Shown: one piece after another, positions 24,274 to 24,295 of the stretch
How positions within the stretch are numbered: the stretch's first letter is position 1
Layout: every line of letters starts with the position of its first letter
Assembly (NCBI GenBank): GCA_002083615.1
Contig: MSXO01000073.1
Span: 1 to 24,295 of the forward strand
Direction: 5' to 3'
DNA length: 24,295 nucleotides
Origin: Proteobacteria bacterium ST_bin11
Lineage (GTDB): Bacteria; Pseudomonadota; Gammaproteobacteria; Methylococcales; Methylomonadaceae
Program-made: the position numbers and the translations under genes
The notes under the pieces: model-generated
Told to the model about the DNA's origin: nothing
The model's database searches: none
What the model saw: the letters and a program-made list of their open reading frames with translations, nothing else

Positions 24274-24295
24274 CGGCCAACAGGAGTCACTGATG
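24274..24295. repeat. Right copy of the 22-bp terminal inverted repeat
   Basis: Exact inverted copy of positions 1-22. On the plus strand it reads AGGAG, six bases, then ATG at 24293-24295, again a ribosome binding site and start codon pointing out of the window. The flanking inner sequence differs from that at the left end, so only these 22 bases are shared. Confidence 0.8.

Overview
The window looks like part of a conjugative or mobilizable plasmid from a gammaproteobacterium. Replication is of the TrfA type: an IncP-like initiator gene is followed directly by eight iterons, an AT-rich stretch and a perfect DnaA box. Transfer is of the SXT/R391 and IncC type: a MOBH relaxase TraI, coupling protein TraD, a DUF4400 membrane protein, MobI, TraF-TraH-TraG, and an FlhD/FlhC-like activator pair of the SetCD/AcaCD kind. 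The host cannot be fixed from the sequence. The mixed GC content and non-coding ends would fit a methanotroph-like gammaproteobacterium, but that is only an impression.

Layout. Positions 1-1090 hold one small unknown gene (minus) and non-coding DNA. Positions 1091-3687 are a DNA-damage module: umuD-umuC on minus, divergent from an SRAP/YedK gene on plus, with a 20-bp palindrome between them. An exported GxxH (TIKI/ChaN-like) protein follows at 3816-4559. Positions 4790-10861 are a minus-strand operon read traI, traD, DUF4400, then an unknown 379-residue protein. A near-perfect 42-bp palindrome separates traI from a divergent putative lipoprotein-trfA operon (10972-12327). oriV fills 12328-12660. 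mobI (minus, 12698-13168) and traF (plus, 13657) diverge from a roughly 490-bp non-coding region with repeated TCCCTGA motifs, the best oriT candidate, and two further copies of the palindrome found at traI. traF-traH-small ORF-traG occupy 13657-19441 and meet a convergent zinc-ribbon membrane protein gene (19435-20046). Then come a Fic enzyme, a lytic transglycosylase-flhD-flhC operon (minus), and a minimal tyrosine recombinase near the right end.

How the genes fit together. TraI and MobI would process oriT, TraD would couple the DNA to a type IV secretion system, and TraF/H/G would assemble and stabilise the mating pair. The transglycosylase would open peptidoglycan, and the FlhDC-like pair would switch the tra operons on. 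The core of the secretion system (TraL/E/K/B/V/A, the ATPase TraC, TraW/U/N) is absent, as are partition genes. Either they lie outside the window or this is a satellite-type element that borrows another element's pore, as SGI1 does with IncC plasmids. Both ends finish in the same 22 bp in inverted orientation, each looking like a ribosome binding site plus ATG of an outward-reading gene, so the segment may be bounded by two copies of one mobile gene.
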